Of a DNA stretch of 64,000 nucleotides, positions 8,738 to 19,900 are shown one piece after another. Source of the DNA: Fulvivirga marina (lineage in GTDB: Bacteria > Bacteroidota > Bacteroidia > Cytophagales > Cyclobacteriaceae); NCBI RefSeq assembly GCF_016775155.1, contig NZ_JAEUGD010000002.1, positions 56,099 to 120,098 on the forward strand, written 5' to 3'. Under the pieces are notes generated by a model, which saw nothing but the letters and a program-made list of their open reading frames with translations, was not told the origin of the DNA and searched no databases. The translations under genes and the position numbers were made by a program. Every line of letters begins with the position of its first letter. The first letter of the stretch is position 1.

Positions 8738-10864
8738 ATGCAACCAGATTTCACCCATATAAAATACAACGAGTTTTCTCCTAAAAAGGAGAACTCACAT
8801 CAGGTTACCACTACTACATCAGCAGAAAAAATAGATATACGATCTTTCTATACCAAAGAAGATTTTGAGCAACTTAAGCATACTGGCTATTCAGCAGGCA
8901 TACCACCATATCTAAGAGGTCCTTATTCCACGATGTATGCTGGCCGCCCCTGGACCATACGGCAGTATGCGGGATTCTCAACAGCTGAAGAGTCCAATGC
9001 CTTTTACAGAAGGAACCTGGCAGCTGGACAAAAGGGACTTTCAGTAGCTTTTGACCTGGCAACCCACCGAGGGTATGATTCTGATCATCCACGTGTATCC
9101 GGTGATGTCGGTAAAGCTGGAGTTGCCATAGACTCTGTTCTGGACATGAAAGTACTTTTTGACCAGATTCCACTGGATAAGATGTCTGTATCCATGACTA
9201 TGAATGGAGCGGTATTGCCGATTATGGCATTTTATATCGCGGCAGCGGAAGAGCAGGGTGTAACCCCGGAACAGTTAAGCGGAACTATTCAGAATGACAT
9301 CCTGAAAGAGTTCATGGTGAGGAACACCTATATATATCCTCCCCTACCATCCATGAAGATCATTGCTGACATTTTCGAGTACACTTCAAAAAATATGCCC
9401 CGCTTCAACTCCATCAGTATCAGTGGGTATCACATGCAGGAAGCTGGCGCAACTGCTGATATAGAACTAGCCTATACCTTAGCTGACGGACTGGAGTATT
9501 TAAGAACAGGAATCAACGCGGGCATGGACATCGATGTCTTTGCTCCAAGATTGTCCTTCTTTTGGGCTATTGGCATGAACCATTTCATGGAAATAGCAAA
9601 AATGAGAGCAGGAAGATTATTGTGGGCGAAGATTGTCAAACAATTTAACCCTAAGAACCCTAAGTCCATGGCATTAAGAACGCATTGCCAGACTTCAGGA
9701 TGGAGTTTAACGGAACAGGACCCTTACAACAATGTTACACGTACATGTGTTGAGGCCCTGGCAGCAGCGCTTGGCCACACCCAATCATTACATACCAACG
9801 CTTTGGATGAAGCCATTGCTCTTCCTACCGACTTCTCTGCAAGAATTGCACGAAACACTCAGCTTTATTTACAGAATGAGACAGGCATAACTAACGTGGT
9901 TGATCCATGGGGAGGATCTTATTATGTAGAAAGCCTTACTGCAGAACTTGTAGATAAAGCCTGGGCTCTGATAGAGGAAGTTGAAGAACTGGGAGGTATG
10001 GCCAAAGCCATAGAAAGTGGAGTCCCAAAAATGAGAATTGAAGAGGCCGCAGCCAGAAAACAAGCCAGAATTGACTCGGGGAAAGATATTATAGTTGGCG
10101 TAAATAAATACCAAACTGACGAAGAACCTGACTTTGATATTCTGGAAGTTGACAACACCAAGGTCAGAAACCAGCAAATAGAACGACTAAATCAGCTTAA
10201 GGCGGAGCGGAACAGTGAAGCGGTTCAAAAATCTCTTCAAGCTATAACGGAAGCGGCAAAATCCGGCAACGGCAATTTGCTGGAATTGGCAGTAGATGCA
10301 GCAAGAAAAAGGACCACGCTTGGGGAGATATCCGATGCTATGGAAGAAGTGTATGGCCGCCACAAAGCTACAATAAGATCAATATCGGGAGTATATTCGG
10401 GAGAAGCTAAAATGGATAACAACTTTAAAGAAGCTAAAGCACTTTCAGACAAATTTGCAGAGGAGGAAGGTCGAAGACCACGTATTATGGTAGCAAAAAT
10501 GGGGCAGGATGGCCATGACAGAGGCGCGAAGGTAATTGCCACCAGCTTTGCTGACCTTGGTTTTGACGTAGATATCGGACCATTATTCCAAACTCCGGAA
10601 GAAGTAGCTCAACAGGCTGCTGAAAACGATGTACACATAATTGGTGCCTCGAGTTTAGCTGCAGGTCATAAAACACTTGTACCCGAACTTATTAATGCAC
10701 TAAAGAAACTGGGAAGAGAGGATATCATGGTAATTGCAGGAGGGGTAATTCCTCCAAAGGACTATGATTTTCTTTATAAAGCAGGGGTTAGCGGCATTTT
10801 TGGCCCGGGTACAGTAATCGCGGAGGCAGCGAAAGACATCCTGAACAAATTGCTAAGTAATTAA
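8738..10864 (+). CDS. mutB: methylmalonyl-CoA mutase, large (catalytic alpha) subunit
   Basis: A 708-residue adenosylcobalamin-dependent mutase. The N-terminal TIM barrel (about 40-540) contains the substrate-binding [20 protein letters not shown] region and [18 protein letters not shown]. The C-terminal Rossmann-like cobalamin-binding domain (about 575-705) has the DxHxxG motif as DGHDRG (near 591), which supplies the lower-axial histidine. It interconverts succinyl-CoA and methylmalonyl-CoA in the cytoplasm. It follows mutA directly. No epimerase, MeaB chaperone or propionyl-CoA carboxylase gene is in this window. Confidence 0.97.
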   Translation: MQPDFTHIKYNEFSPKKENSHQVTTTTSAEKIDIRSFYTKEDFEQLKHTGYSAGIPPYLRGPYSTMYAGRPWTIRQYAGFSTAEESNAFYRRNLAAGQKGLSVAFDLATHRGYDSDHPRVSGDVGKAGVAIDSVLDMKVLFDQIPLDKMSVSMTMNGAVLPIMAFYIAAAEEQGVTPEQLSGTIQNDILKEFMVRNTYIYPPLPSMKIIADIFEYTSKNMPRFNSISISGYHMQEAGATADIELAYTLADGLEYLRTGINAGMDIDVFAPRLSFFWAIGMNHFMEIAKMRAGRLLWAKIVKQFNPKNPKSMALRTHCQTSGWSLTEQDPYNNVTRTCVEALAAALGHTQSLHTNALDEAIALPTDFSARIARNTQLYLQNETGITNVVDPWGGSYYVESLTAELVDKAWALIEEVEELGGMAKAIESGVPKMRIEEAAARKQARIDSGKDIIVGVNKYQTDEEPDFDILEVDNTKVRNQQIERLNQLKAERNSEAVQKSLQAITEAAKSGNGNLLELAVDAARKRTTLGEISDAMEEVYGRHKATIRSISGVYSGEAKMDNNFKEAKALSDKFAEEEGRRPRIMVAKMGQDGHDRGAKVIATSFADLGFDVDIGPLFQTPEEVAQQAAENDVHIIGASSLAAGHKTLVPELINALKKLGREDIMVIAGGVIPPKDYDFLYKAGVSGIFGPGTVIAEAAKDILNKLLSN

Positions 10865-10927
10865 AAATTAATAACCTGAACTATATTAAAATATAGGAAA
10901 GACTCCCTAAACCTAAATGCACGTGTC

Positions 10928-13900
10928 ATGGATTTTAATTATACCAGCTTGAAGTCATACTTAGCCTTTATGCTGCTCTTTTTGTGCTCATTTGGTTATG
11001 CACAAAACTGGGACAAGTATCTTGAAAAAGCAGATGATCAGTTTGAAGAAGGTGATTACGCTAAAGCAAAAAAGACCTTAGCAAAATTCAAGAAAAAGGC
11101 AGCAAAAAAACTAGGCAGCAATAATGAATATATGCCTCAATACCACCTAAGAGAAGCCAAGTTCAATCTGGCTGTAGGTGTATTGGCAGATTTTGATAAT
11201 AGTATTCAGCAGGCACTACAGGTCAGCTTGGCTGCAAATGGTAAAAACAGTGTAAAACATGCGCAAAACCAACTGGAAATAGCTGAAATTCTGGCACATT
11301 ATGGCAATTATGTAAGTGCACAGGAACATGTCGATGCTGCGGAGCAGACACTAAAATCATCAGATAAGCTGGATGATAAAATGCAGGCACAAATCAACCT
11401 GACCAGAGCTGAGGTACTCTCTGGTCAGGGGTATTACAGAAAGGCATTGTCTTTTATTAATAATCAGTTAGATTACTTCCAAAGCAGAGCTGTACTTAAA
11501 GAGACTTACGTTGATGAGTCAGGAAAACTAAAAACCAGAAGGCTATCTGAAGAAGAAGTAGGTGAACGACTGAGCGACTATGCTACGCTACTTACTTTAA
11601 AGGCAAATACCTTTCGAAAAAAAGGCAATTACAATAGTGCCGACAGTGCATTTACCAGAGCTGAAGAGTGGATCAGCTATAACTTAGGCAACACCAGCGT
11701 CTATTATATTAACAATCAGTTTTTGCACGGCAAGCTGTTAGTTGAGAATGGTATTGACATTGATAAAATGCCTAATAGTATCAAGTTTGAAAAATCACTC
11801 TCCAACTTGAAAAGACAGCATGAAGAATCGCATTACCTTGCTTTTGATCTTTTTGAAGCTCTCCTAAAACAATACTTACAAAATGACAATAAGGGTAAGT
11901 ATCGTAATCTGAAAGTGGAATATGAAAAAGCTATCAAGAGAAACTTCGCAAAAACAAGTTTGCATTATCTCAACCTGGAAACCATAGAGTTTGATTCCAA
12001 ACTTGAAAAGGATAGAACGGATAACCTCGAGGCTCGGGCTTACGGTATACTTGCAAATACAAGGGCACTACCCAGAAATCACAAAAAGACCATTGACATT
12101 CTTGACTTTCTATATCGGCTAACCAGACAAAAGCAAAACTTTATTGCTGCAGAAAAAAATCTGGAGGATATCATTGAGATCAAAAAGACACTGTATGGAG
12201 AAAACTCTCCGGAGTATCACCTTGCTAAAATTGAACTGGCCAATTACTATCTGGACTTTACTGATAAAATCAAAGAGGCTGAAGACATCTATAACAAAAG
12301 CTTTTTCGAAATTGTGAGTAAGGAGATTGACCCATGGCATAAAGATTATGTCAACATACTCAATCACATCTCGGTTTTTTATGAAAGCTCCGATCAATAT
12401 GCCAAGGCTTCGGCTACTTTGGACAAAGCGCTTGATGCAGCTCGTTCCAAATATGACAATCAGGATCCCGACTATGGAGTAGAGCTTAATGAAATTGCCA
12501 AACTACAGATCAAGTTAGGAGAGTATGACAAGGCTCAGGAAAACATAAGCAAATCGATAGAAATACTAGAAAAGGAAAAGCGTAATGAGAAACGTGTTGC
12601 AGACTATGTCAGTGCAATGGAAACAGATGCCAAGCTTAAAGCCATCCAGGGGTTATTTGATGATGCTGAAGTTACTCTGGAACGATCGCAGAAGTTATTG
12701 ACAAGGGCTGAAGCAAGTGTAGATTATAATGAGCTTAATGCCACTGAAGAGTTAGCTAGCTTGTATATTACTCTTGGAAAGTATACAGAGACGCAAGCGC
12801 TCTTACAAAAACTCATCAGCACTTATGAAGTAAGGTATGGCCGCCAGTCCAGAAGGCTTGTTGCTCCACTGGTCAACAAAGGCAAACTAGAATTAATATC
12901 TGGAGAGTATCCTGAAGCAGAAAGAACAGCTCAGCGATCCCTAACAATTGCTGAAGGCATCTTTGGAAACAACTCTTCAAAGATAGCCCCATCCCTTCTG
13001 TTGCTTTCGGAGATATACACCAGTATAGGAGATTATGAAAAAGCCCAGTCAAATGTGGAAAGATCCATTAAAATTCAGGAAGCTCAATTTGGCAGACAAC
13101 ATGTAGATGTAGGAAATTCCATTACACAACTTGCTCTTATTCGTTTTTATAAAGGTGATAACCTGAGGGATGTAGAAAAATTAATGGACGAGGCTAAAAA
13201 TATAATTGCCGAAAAACTGAGAACAAACAACCCTCAGTATGCCAACATCTTAACAGACTTGTCAAAAGTTTACATATCGCAGAAGAGGTTTGATGATGCC
13301 TTTAATGCTCTTAATCTGGCTGAGAGCATCTGGATCTCAAAAGTTGGCCGCAGAAACAATATCAATGCCGCAAGTATTTACACTCTAACTGGAGACATTT
13401 ATTACCTACAGCGTAGGTTCAAGCTGGCAGAAGAGAATTACGAGAAAGCTAAAAAACTTTATGAGAAGTTCTTTAATGATAATCACCCGGAATATGTAAA
13501 AATACTTTCTAAACTAAGTAAGGTATACTACATGGAAGGAGATAGTCGCAATGCCAAGAAGTTTATTGAAGAAGCTTTGGTTAACTATGGAAACTTCATC
13601 AGAGATTTCTTCCCTGCACTAAGCGAGAGAGAAAAAACCAAGTACTGGAACACTATTCGCCCTGACTTTGAATTTTACAACACACTGGCATTTAAACTGA
13701 AAGATACTGACAAAAAGGTAATTGGTTCTGTTTACAACAATGCCCTGCTCACCAAAGCAATTTTGTTAAACTCTTCAATAAAAATCAGAGAAAGAATATT
13801 GAGTAGCACCGATGAAGAGCTGAAAAACAAGTATAATGAGTGGCTGGCCAAAAAGGAGCATTTAACAAACGTACTTTCAATGAGTGTGGAACAGCTTACG

Positions 13901-15163
13901 GAAAACCAAATCGACCCTGCAACGCTTTCACATGAAGTTGAGCAGTTGGAAAAAGACCTAAGTCAAAAATCCGAGCTCTTCAGCTCCAGCTTTGAAGACA
14001 AGACTATTGTATGGCAAAATGTACAAAAAGCACTTAAGCCAAATGAAATAGCTATTGAAATGGTAAGGTATCGCTATTTTGACCATGTATTTACTGATTC
14101 CGTAGTCTATGCGGCCATATACATCAAGCATGAGAAGGAGCAGCAGGACCCTAAAGTAGTTCTGATTAAAAATGGTCATGACCTTGAAAACAAATACTTC
14201 AAATTTTATAGAAACAGCATTACCTATAAAGTAAAGGACAGGTATTCATATAACAATTATTGGGCTCCCCTTAAGAATATAGCCGGGGCATACCCTACCA
14301 TCTACCTGTCTGCTGATGGGGTGTTCAACCAGATCAACCTCGAAGCTATTCCAACTAATGATGGTAAGTATGTAATAGATAATTCTAACATCATACTGGT
14401 AAGTAATACTAAAGACATTTATCTCAAGCAGGTAAAGACACAATTAATACAAGAAGAAAAACGGGCTTCCATGTTTGGTAATCCTGCATTTTATCTGGCC
14501 TCAAATTCAGGAGATATCAATGCCTTGCCTGGAACTGAACGCGAAGTACGCGAACTGAGGGACTTGCTTAACAATAAAGGGTGGACGACATCCTCATATA
14601 TGGAACAGGAAGCTAATGAAGAGCAAATCAAAAGGCTGGATAACCCTAAAGTTTTTCATATAGCAACACACGGCTTTTTCACGCCAGTTAAAGAACTACA
14701 AACTTCAGAGGAGATCATGCAAAGCGAATCTGAGGCAACTCAAAACCCCTTGATGCGTACAGGCTTGCTCCTTACAGGGGCCGGAGATCTTTTAAACAAG
14801 ACTACCTATAACTACAATCTGGAGAATGGTATACTTACAGCCTATGAGGCCATGAACCTCAACCTTGATCAAACTGAGTTAGTTGTGCTAAGCGCATGTG
14901 AAACAGGTCTGGGTGAACTCGCAGTTGGAGAAGGTGTCTATGGATTACAACGTGCCTTTTTAGTGGCCGGTGCCAAGACACTGATCATGAGTATGTTTAA
15001 GGTAGATGACCGGGCTACACAGATTCTTATGTCCAAATTTTATAAAAAATGGCTAGAGACCGGTAAAAAGAGGCAATCATTTATTGATGCAAAAAAAGAA
15101 TTGAGAACAGAATACCCAGATCCCATATATTGGGGATCGTTTATCATGATAGGGCTAGACTAG
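10928..15163 (+). CDS. exported TPR-repeat protein with C-terminal CHAT peptidase-like domain
   Basis: A 1411-residue protein. Residues ~8-26 form a signal peptide ending in GYAQ. A very long alpha-helical region follows (about 30-1050), rich in tetratricopeptide repeats of the kinesin-light-chain type (repeated patterns of the kind GDYEKAQSNVERSIKIQEAQ). The C-terminal CHAT domain (about 1090-1411) carries the clan CD dyad: histidine in HIATHGFF (near 1247) and cysteine in VVLSACETGLGE (near 1322). The end of the domain reads GEGVYGLQRAFLVAGAKTLI. CHAT domains are caspase/separase relatives, and several are proteases. An exported location suggests a periplasmic or surface role. Both dyad residues are intact. 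Substrate unknown. Confidence 0.88.
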   Translation: MDFNYTSLKSYLAFMLLFLCSFGYAQNWDKYLEKADDQFEEGDYAKAKKTLAKFKKKAAKKLGSNNEYMPQYHLREAKFNLAVGVLADFDNSIQQALQVSLAANGKNSVKHAQNQLEIAEILAHYGNYVSAQEHVDAAEQTLKSSDKLDDKMQAQINLTRAEVLSGQGYYRKALSFINNQLDYFQSRAVLKETYVDESGKLKTRRLSEEEVGERLSDYATLLTLKANTFRKKGNYNSADSAFTRAEEWISYNLGNTSVYYINNQFLHGKLLVENGIDIDKMPNSIKFEKSLSNLKRQHEESHYLAFDLFEALLKQYLQNDNKGKYRNLKVEYEKAIKRNFAKTSLHYLNLETIEFDSKLEKDRTDNLEARAYGILANTRALPRNHKKTIDILDFLYRLTRQKQNFIAAEKNLEDIIEIKKTLYGENSPEYHLAKIELANYYLDFTDKIKEAEDIYNKSFFEIVSKEIDPWHKDYVNILNHISVFYESSDQYAKASATLDKALDAARSKYDNQDPDYGVELNEIAKLQIKLGEYDKAQENISKSIEILEKEKRNEKRVADYVSAMETDAKLKAIQGLFDDAEVTLERSQKLLTRAEASVDYNELNATEELASLYITLGKYTETQALLQKLISTYEVRYGRQSRRLVAPLVNKGKLELISGEYPEAERTAQRSLTIAEGIFGNNSSKIAPSLLLLSEIYTSIGDYEKAQSNVERSIKIQEAQFGRQHVDVGNSITQLALIRFYKGDNLRDVEKLMDEAKNIIAEKLRTNNPQYANILTDLSKVYISQKRFDDAFNALNLAESIWISKVGRRNNINAASIYTLTGDIYYLQRRFKLAEENYEKAKKLYEKFFNDNHPEYVKILSKLSKVYYMEGDSRNAKKFIEEALVNYGNFIRDFFPALSEREKTKYWNTIRPDFEFYNTLAFKLKDTDKKVIGSVYNNALLTKAILLNSSIKIRERILSSTDEELKNKYNEWLAKKEHLTNVLSMSVEQLTENQIDPATLSHEVEQLEKDLSQKSELFSSSFEDKTIVWQNVQKALKPNEIAIEMVRYRYFDHVFTDSVVYAAIYIKHEKEQQDPKVVLIKNGHDLENKYFKFYRNSITYKVKDRYSYNNYWAPLKNIAGAYPTIYLSADGVFNQINLEAIPTNDGKYVIDNSNIILVSNTKDIYLKQVKTQLIQEEKRASMFGNPAFYLASNSGDINALPGTEREVRELRDLLNNKGWTTSSYMEQEANEEQIKRLDNPKVFHIATHGFFTPVKELQTSEEIMQSESEATQNPLMRTGLLLTGAGDLLNKTTYNYNLENGILTAYEAMNLNLDQTELVVLSACETGLGELAVGEGVYGLQRAFLVAGAKTLIMSMFKVDDRATQILMSKFYKKWLETGKKRQSFIDAKKELRTEYPDPIYWGSFIMIGLD

Positions 15164-15186
15164 AAACCTACATACCAAAAGGAAAT

Positions 15187-15223
15187 GCTGTTTCATATTA
15201 ATATCACGGGGACAGCTTTTTTT
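15187..15223 (+). terminator. intrinsic terminator after the CHAT gene
   Basis: An 8-bp stem with two G-U pairs (15187-15194 with 15209-15216), followed by seven Ts. It lies between two plus-strand genes, so the K+ channel gene has its own promoter. Confidence 0.6.
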
Positions 15224-15276
15224 ATTTCTCTGATTGCATTGACTTTAATACCCTAAAACATCATTTTAGTAGCCTC

Positions 15277-16104
15277 ATGGAGCAAAACAAGGATACATCA
15301 AAGCAAAATTGGAGAGTGTATCTCCACGAAGTTATTTTTGAAGCTGACACATATGAGGGAAAAGCTTTTGATGTCATCCTACTGGTTGCCATTTTGCTAA
15401 GCGTGATAGCAGTAATGCTTGAGAGCGTTTCTGAGATCAAAGCTGAATATGGAGAAACCCTCTATATTATTGAATGGTTTTTTACTGCACTCTTTACCAT
15501 TGAGTACATTGCCAGGCTCATTGTAGTAACCAAACCATGGAGATATGCCATTAGCTTTTTTGGTATTGTTGACCTCCTATCTATCTTACCTACATTTCTT
15601 AGCCTGGTTCTTGTTGGAGCTCAGTCCCTTCTTGTTATTAGAAGTATCAGACTCCTAAGGGTATTTCGAGTCTTCAAGTTAGCCCGTTTTTTAGGAGAAG
15701 CTACTCAGTTGACCTCTGCCCTAAAGGCCAGTCGTCCAAAAATTATTGTATTCATTGGCGGTGTTTTTGCTATGACCGTGGTACTTGGTACAGCGATGTA
15801 CCTTATCGAAGGTGGTGAAAATGGATTTACCAGCATCCCAAAAAGTATTTATTGGGCAGTGGTAACACTTACCACAGTTGGCTATGGCGATATCGCACCC
15901 CAAACCGTACTAGGTCAGGCTCTGGCCACATTGATTATGATATTAGGTTACGGCATTATAGCTGTTCCCACAGGTATTGTTTCTGCAGAAATGAGCAAAG
16001 TAAAAGAGTATCATCCGATTACAACGCAGGCGTGCCCTCACTGTGGTGCCGAAGGTCACGATAGTGATGCGGCATATTGCAAGAAATGTGGAGGAAGACT
16101 ATAG
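15277..16104 (+). CDS. voltage-gated potassium channel with C-terminal zinc ribbon
   Basis: A 275-residue six-transmembrane channel. S1-S3 lie at about 30-110. The S4 voltage sensor has arginines/lysines at every third position (IRSIRLLRVFRVFKLARF, about 121-138). The pore helix and selectivity filter read TTVGYGD (199-205), the K+ signature, followed by S6 (about 210-240). The last 25 residues form a probable zinc ribbon with Cys 253, 256, 268 and 271 (CPHC...CKKC). That tail is unusual for a Kv-type channel and would be cytoplasmic. It would pass K+ across the inner membrane in response to voltage. Confidence 0.92.
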   Translation: MEQNKDTSKQNWRVYLHEVIFEADTYEGKAFDVILLVAILLSVIAVMLESVSEIKAEYGETLYIIEWFFTALFTIEYIARLIVVTKPWRYAISFFGIVDLLSILPTFLSLVLVGAQSLLVIRSIRLLRVFRVFKLARFLGEATQLTSALKASRPKIIVFIGGVFAMTVVLGTAMYLIEGGENGFTSIPKSIYWAVVTLTTVGYGDIAPQTVLGQALATLIMILGYGIIAVPTGIVSAEMSKVKEYHPITTQACPHCGAEGHDSDAAYCKKCGGRL

Positions 16105-16106
16105 TT

Positions 16107-16943
16107 CTAATGTTTTCTTTTAAAGCAGAACAGCCTCCCAGTTTCATTTGAAGTCACAAAATCAGTATCTGAAATAAAAGTAACACCCTCCATCTGTGCC
16201 CCACGAACAAACCTAAGTGCTTTATACTCTCCTTCAAAAAAGCTATTACCGTCTGAGATTTTAAAAAGATAAATACGTCCATAGCTTGTTAGGACTAGCA
16301 TATTTCCTGATTTATTAATATCAGCCCCAGTTATCTGGTTAGGTAAATATAAAGTTTCTTTAGGGTTTATTTCGTACACGCCCGGTTCATCAGGAACTAT
16401 GTAATGGTTTACAAGTTTCTTGCCTCTGTTCTTAGAAAATAAGTGTATTGCTCCCTCATGCCAACACATGGCCTCCACATCATAATTCATACCTCGCTTT
16501 TCAGGAGGAAATTTTTCCTGATCATTGTAGCGAAAGGAGATCTCTGACAACTTCTGACTAATGGCGTTGTATTTATATATGACAAGATTCTTTCGCCTGT
16601 TAGCATTATTACCAAAATCACCAATATAATAATTACCTTTATCATCCTTTGTCACATCCTCCCAATCCCGGTTTTTCGCACCAATGACCAGTGTATCTGT
16701 TATTCTACCTTTGAAATCAACAACAAAGAGAGCCTCATTTCCTCCACTATCATTATGAGTAAGCAATAAACTGTCTTGGTATATTTCCAACCCTGAACTT
16801 TCGAAAAAACCCTTCATTACAGCCAGAGAACTCTTTTTGTATTCACCATGGTTAGCCTGAAATTTGTCAGGCGCCGGATGAAAGGTATTGACCAACATCG
16901 ATTTCAGCACCACGACAAGACCTATTAACTTAAATTTCAACAT
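16107..16943 (-). CDS. exported beta-propeller-like protein of unknown function
   Basis: From the ATG at 16943 the protein is 278 residues. An upstream in-frame ATG at 16958 would add five residues before the signal peptide and is less likely. The N-terminus (about 1-22) is a signal peptide. The body has repeated beta-strand blocks with aspartate-rich turns (LLTHNDSGG, DWEDVT, YIGDFGNN), like the SdiA-regulated / six-bladed propeller relatives. Such proteins are usually periplasmic or surface ligand- or metal-binding proteins. The start overlaps the end of the helicase gene by 14 bases, so the two are probably co-transcribed and perhaps translationally coupled. Function not recognised. Confidence 0.7.
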   Translation of the reverse strand: MLKFKLIGLVVVLKSMLVNTFHPAPDKFQANHGEYKKSSLAVMKGFFESSGLEIYQDSLLLTHNDSGGNEALFVVDFKGRITDTLVIGAKNRDWEDVTKDDKGNYYIGDFGNNANRRKNLVIYKYNAISQKLSEISFRYNDQEKFPPEKRGMNYDVEAMCWHEGAIHLFSKNRGKKLVNHYIVPDEPGVYEINPKETLYLPNQITGADINKSGNMLVLTSYGRIYLFKISDGNSFFEGEYKALRFVRGAQMEGVTFISDTDFVTSNETGRLFCFKRKH

Positions 16944-19900
16944 TGTGATGTGCCACAAATTTCAGAATAGTCTCTTCAACCTGCTCTCTGTTATGCCAAT
17001 ATTCCCGACTATAGAGTCCTTTAAAATTCCAATTTTTCTTACTCAGGGTAAATGGTGTGTAAACATGAAGGTCCTTCACTGAGATACTTTGGTAATATAG
17101 GTCATCATCTGTAATAAGTAACCCCAAGTAGTGATTACCATTTTTTACAGTCAGATCTGCAAAAGGCAATTCCTCCTCTAACTGAAAGTCTTTAGATGCA
17201 GCCTTACTCCATGCCTCCAGTTTCTTCTTTAGATACCATTCTGCATGGTGATTTTTCTCAGGGTAAGGCTCTGCCTTAAAGTTCCCTTCAGACACATCCC
17301 AAGCATATTCGAGATACGCTTTCAGTAATTTGGGACCTTCATTCTTAGATCCTTCTACCTTCAGTTGGTTGGGCATTATACTACTCACGACGATAATTTT
17401 CTCTCTAGCTCTGGTTATTGCCACATTCAACCTATTTTCCCCGCTTACGGCATTTAGGTTTCCGAATTGCATCATCATACGACCACTACTGTCCGGAGCA
17501 TAGGCGGTTGAAAAGATGATAACATCTTTTTCATCTCCCTGAACGTTCTCAATATTCTTAACAAACCATGTGGAGGGAATAACAATCTGCTCCTCCAGGC
17601 ATCGCTGATCAAGTACATCAATGATATGCTGCTGTTGCTTTGCATTGAATGTCACCACGCCAACTTGTTTTGAAGCATCAGTTTTTAAAATATCCACTAA
17701 TAGGTCAACCACCTTTATAGCCTCCTCATCGTTAATATTGCTATCCCACACTCCGTCTACCTTCACATACTTTATCGCCGGCTCATTTTTATTTACAACC
17801 TGATAGTCTGGGAGTAATTTCAAATTACCATCGTAAAAATGTCTGTTAGAAAAATCTATGAGGTCTAGGGATTTGCTACGATAATGTCCCTTCAACTGAA
17901 CATTCATCAGGTGGTGACTTGCAAGCTCCAGCAGAGAATCAACTTCCATAGCTGGATTATCATCGGTTTCTTCCTCAAACCTTGCCTGGTAAAGATCATT
18001 AGGCCTAAGCTGCTTATTATCACCGGCTACCATCACTTGTCTTCCTCTATACATAGCGGGTATGCCACGCTCGACAAAGCATTGTGAAGCCTCATCAAAG
18101 ATCACCAAATCAAACATCTCTCTCATAGGAAAAACGGCAGAAACCGATTCCGGGGAAGCCATCCAGCATGGAATTAACTGAAACAGCTCCTCATAGTGGT
18201 TGCCAACCATTTTCCTTAGAGGCCATACCCTGCGCTTCTTTGTGGCCTGATGATATAGGTCTCGGTAGGTAACCATGTTATTAAGCCGGTTATACTCCAC
18301 ATTTTCATATGTTCGCTCTCGTGCCCTGAGTAAAAGCATGTCATTACTCACCATCAACTTCTCTCTTACCAGATTCTGTAGCTCAGCTTCGAGTTTATGA
18401 AACTTCAGGGAAGACACCGATCTCAAAACAGGATATTTGGTTTCAATATGCTCAATCCAAGATATTCTTAAGCTGTTTTGAAATAACTTCTCTATAGCAT
18501 CAGGACTATAATCTTCAGCAGCCTCAATCACTTTATCTATCACTTGTATTTCCTGTCCGCTTAACTCAGTCCTTATTTTATCGTATTCACACAATGCATC
18601 AAAATCTTTTCTAAGGATTTTTTTGAGCTTATCAGTCACATCAGGGTTTTGAATAACATTAGCCACCTGCGTGTTGGAGAGATACATCAGCCACCCTGCC
18701 TTTTTCTGAGGTATTTCTTTGATCACACCATAAAGTTCTTCAAGCTTAGCTTTCAGCTCGTCATAGGTTAATTTCTGTACATTGAAATACTCTTTAAAAT
18801 TACGGAGTGAGCTAAAAGTTAGTTTGGCTTTCACGGAAAGCTTTTGAAGGTGAAACCAGTTCTGTAAGTACCCTTTTTCATAGCTTTTAGGCACATCTGC
18901 CAACCATTCTCTCTTCCTTATTTTTGTAAGGTTATGTTCCAGGTTCAACCTGTTATCAATTTTTTCCACCATGGTATTAAAACCCTCACGATTTCTCTTG
19001 AGGTGATTCTCCACCAAAACCCGTTTAATGTAGAACTTATCTTTTGAAAACAACCTCCATTGTACCAATCGCAAAAGGCTTTTCCGCGCCACCATATTCC
19101 GTTGTAACACTTCCTGGAATTTACCAAGCTGATCAGAAGGCAAGCTTGTTTCCGGTCCAGTTCCCTTATAACACTCCATCAACACCCTTTCTGTATTTGA
19201 GAGCCAAAGGTTGCTTGTTTCACTATCAGAAAAGGTCATCATATGCTGGAAATATTTGTACGCCTTTTTATCCTTAAGTATCCTCAGCATTTCAAGCACT
19301 TGATCCTGTTTATTCAGGATAGCTTCACAATCATCCAGGGTAAGTCTGGAACCTGTTATTTGCTCTAGCTGATCTGCTATTTCCTCCTGGTACTGAGGTA
19401 TCTCATCCAGTATGTGGTTCAGACTCTGCAGGTCTGCCACCATAAAATTTTCAAATGATTTACGATCATTCCACTCATAACCTGACCGGTTAAACAACTG
19501 GGCATAGGCAGCATAATTTCGTAGACGAGTTACAAAAGGAGAAAGATCACCAAATCTGAAATGAGTATACTCCTGCTTCAGATTGACAGTCGGTTCGTCA
19601 ATATAAGATGTAAGATAGAGCTCCTTAACTGCTATACCACATTCACTCTCGTCAAACAGAGCGAACTTAAACTCTTCCATCTCTTCTGTGATCTGGTCAA
19701 TTCTCCTACTGATCTGAAGAAATTTCCGTTCGAGCTGAATAGCATCCAGCCCGTTATTTTTCGCCTTATACTCATCAAGGCGCTCAATCTGGCGAGATAT
19801 TTTATGATAAATTTCTTTTCTATCATTTCTAAAGTCATGCACAAGCCCCATAAAGTCGGCCATCCCCTTCTCGTCCATCCTTTCATAAACAACATCCAAA

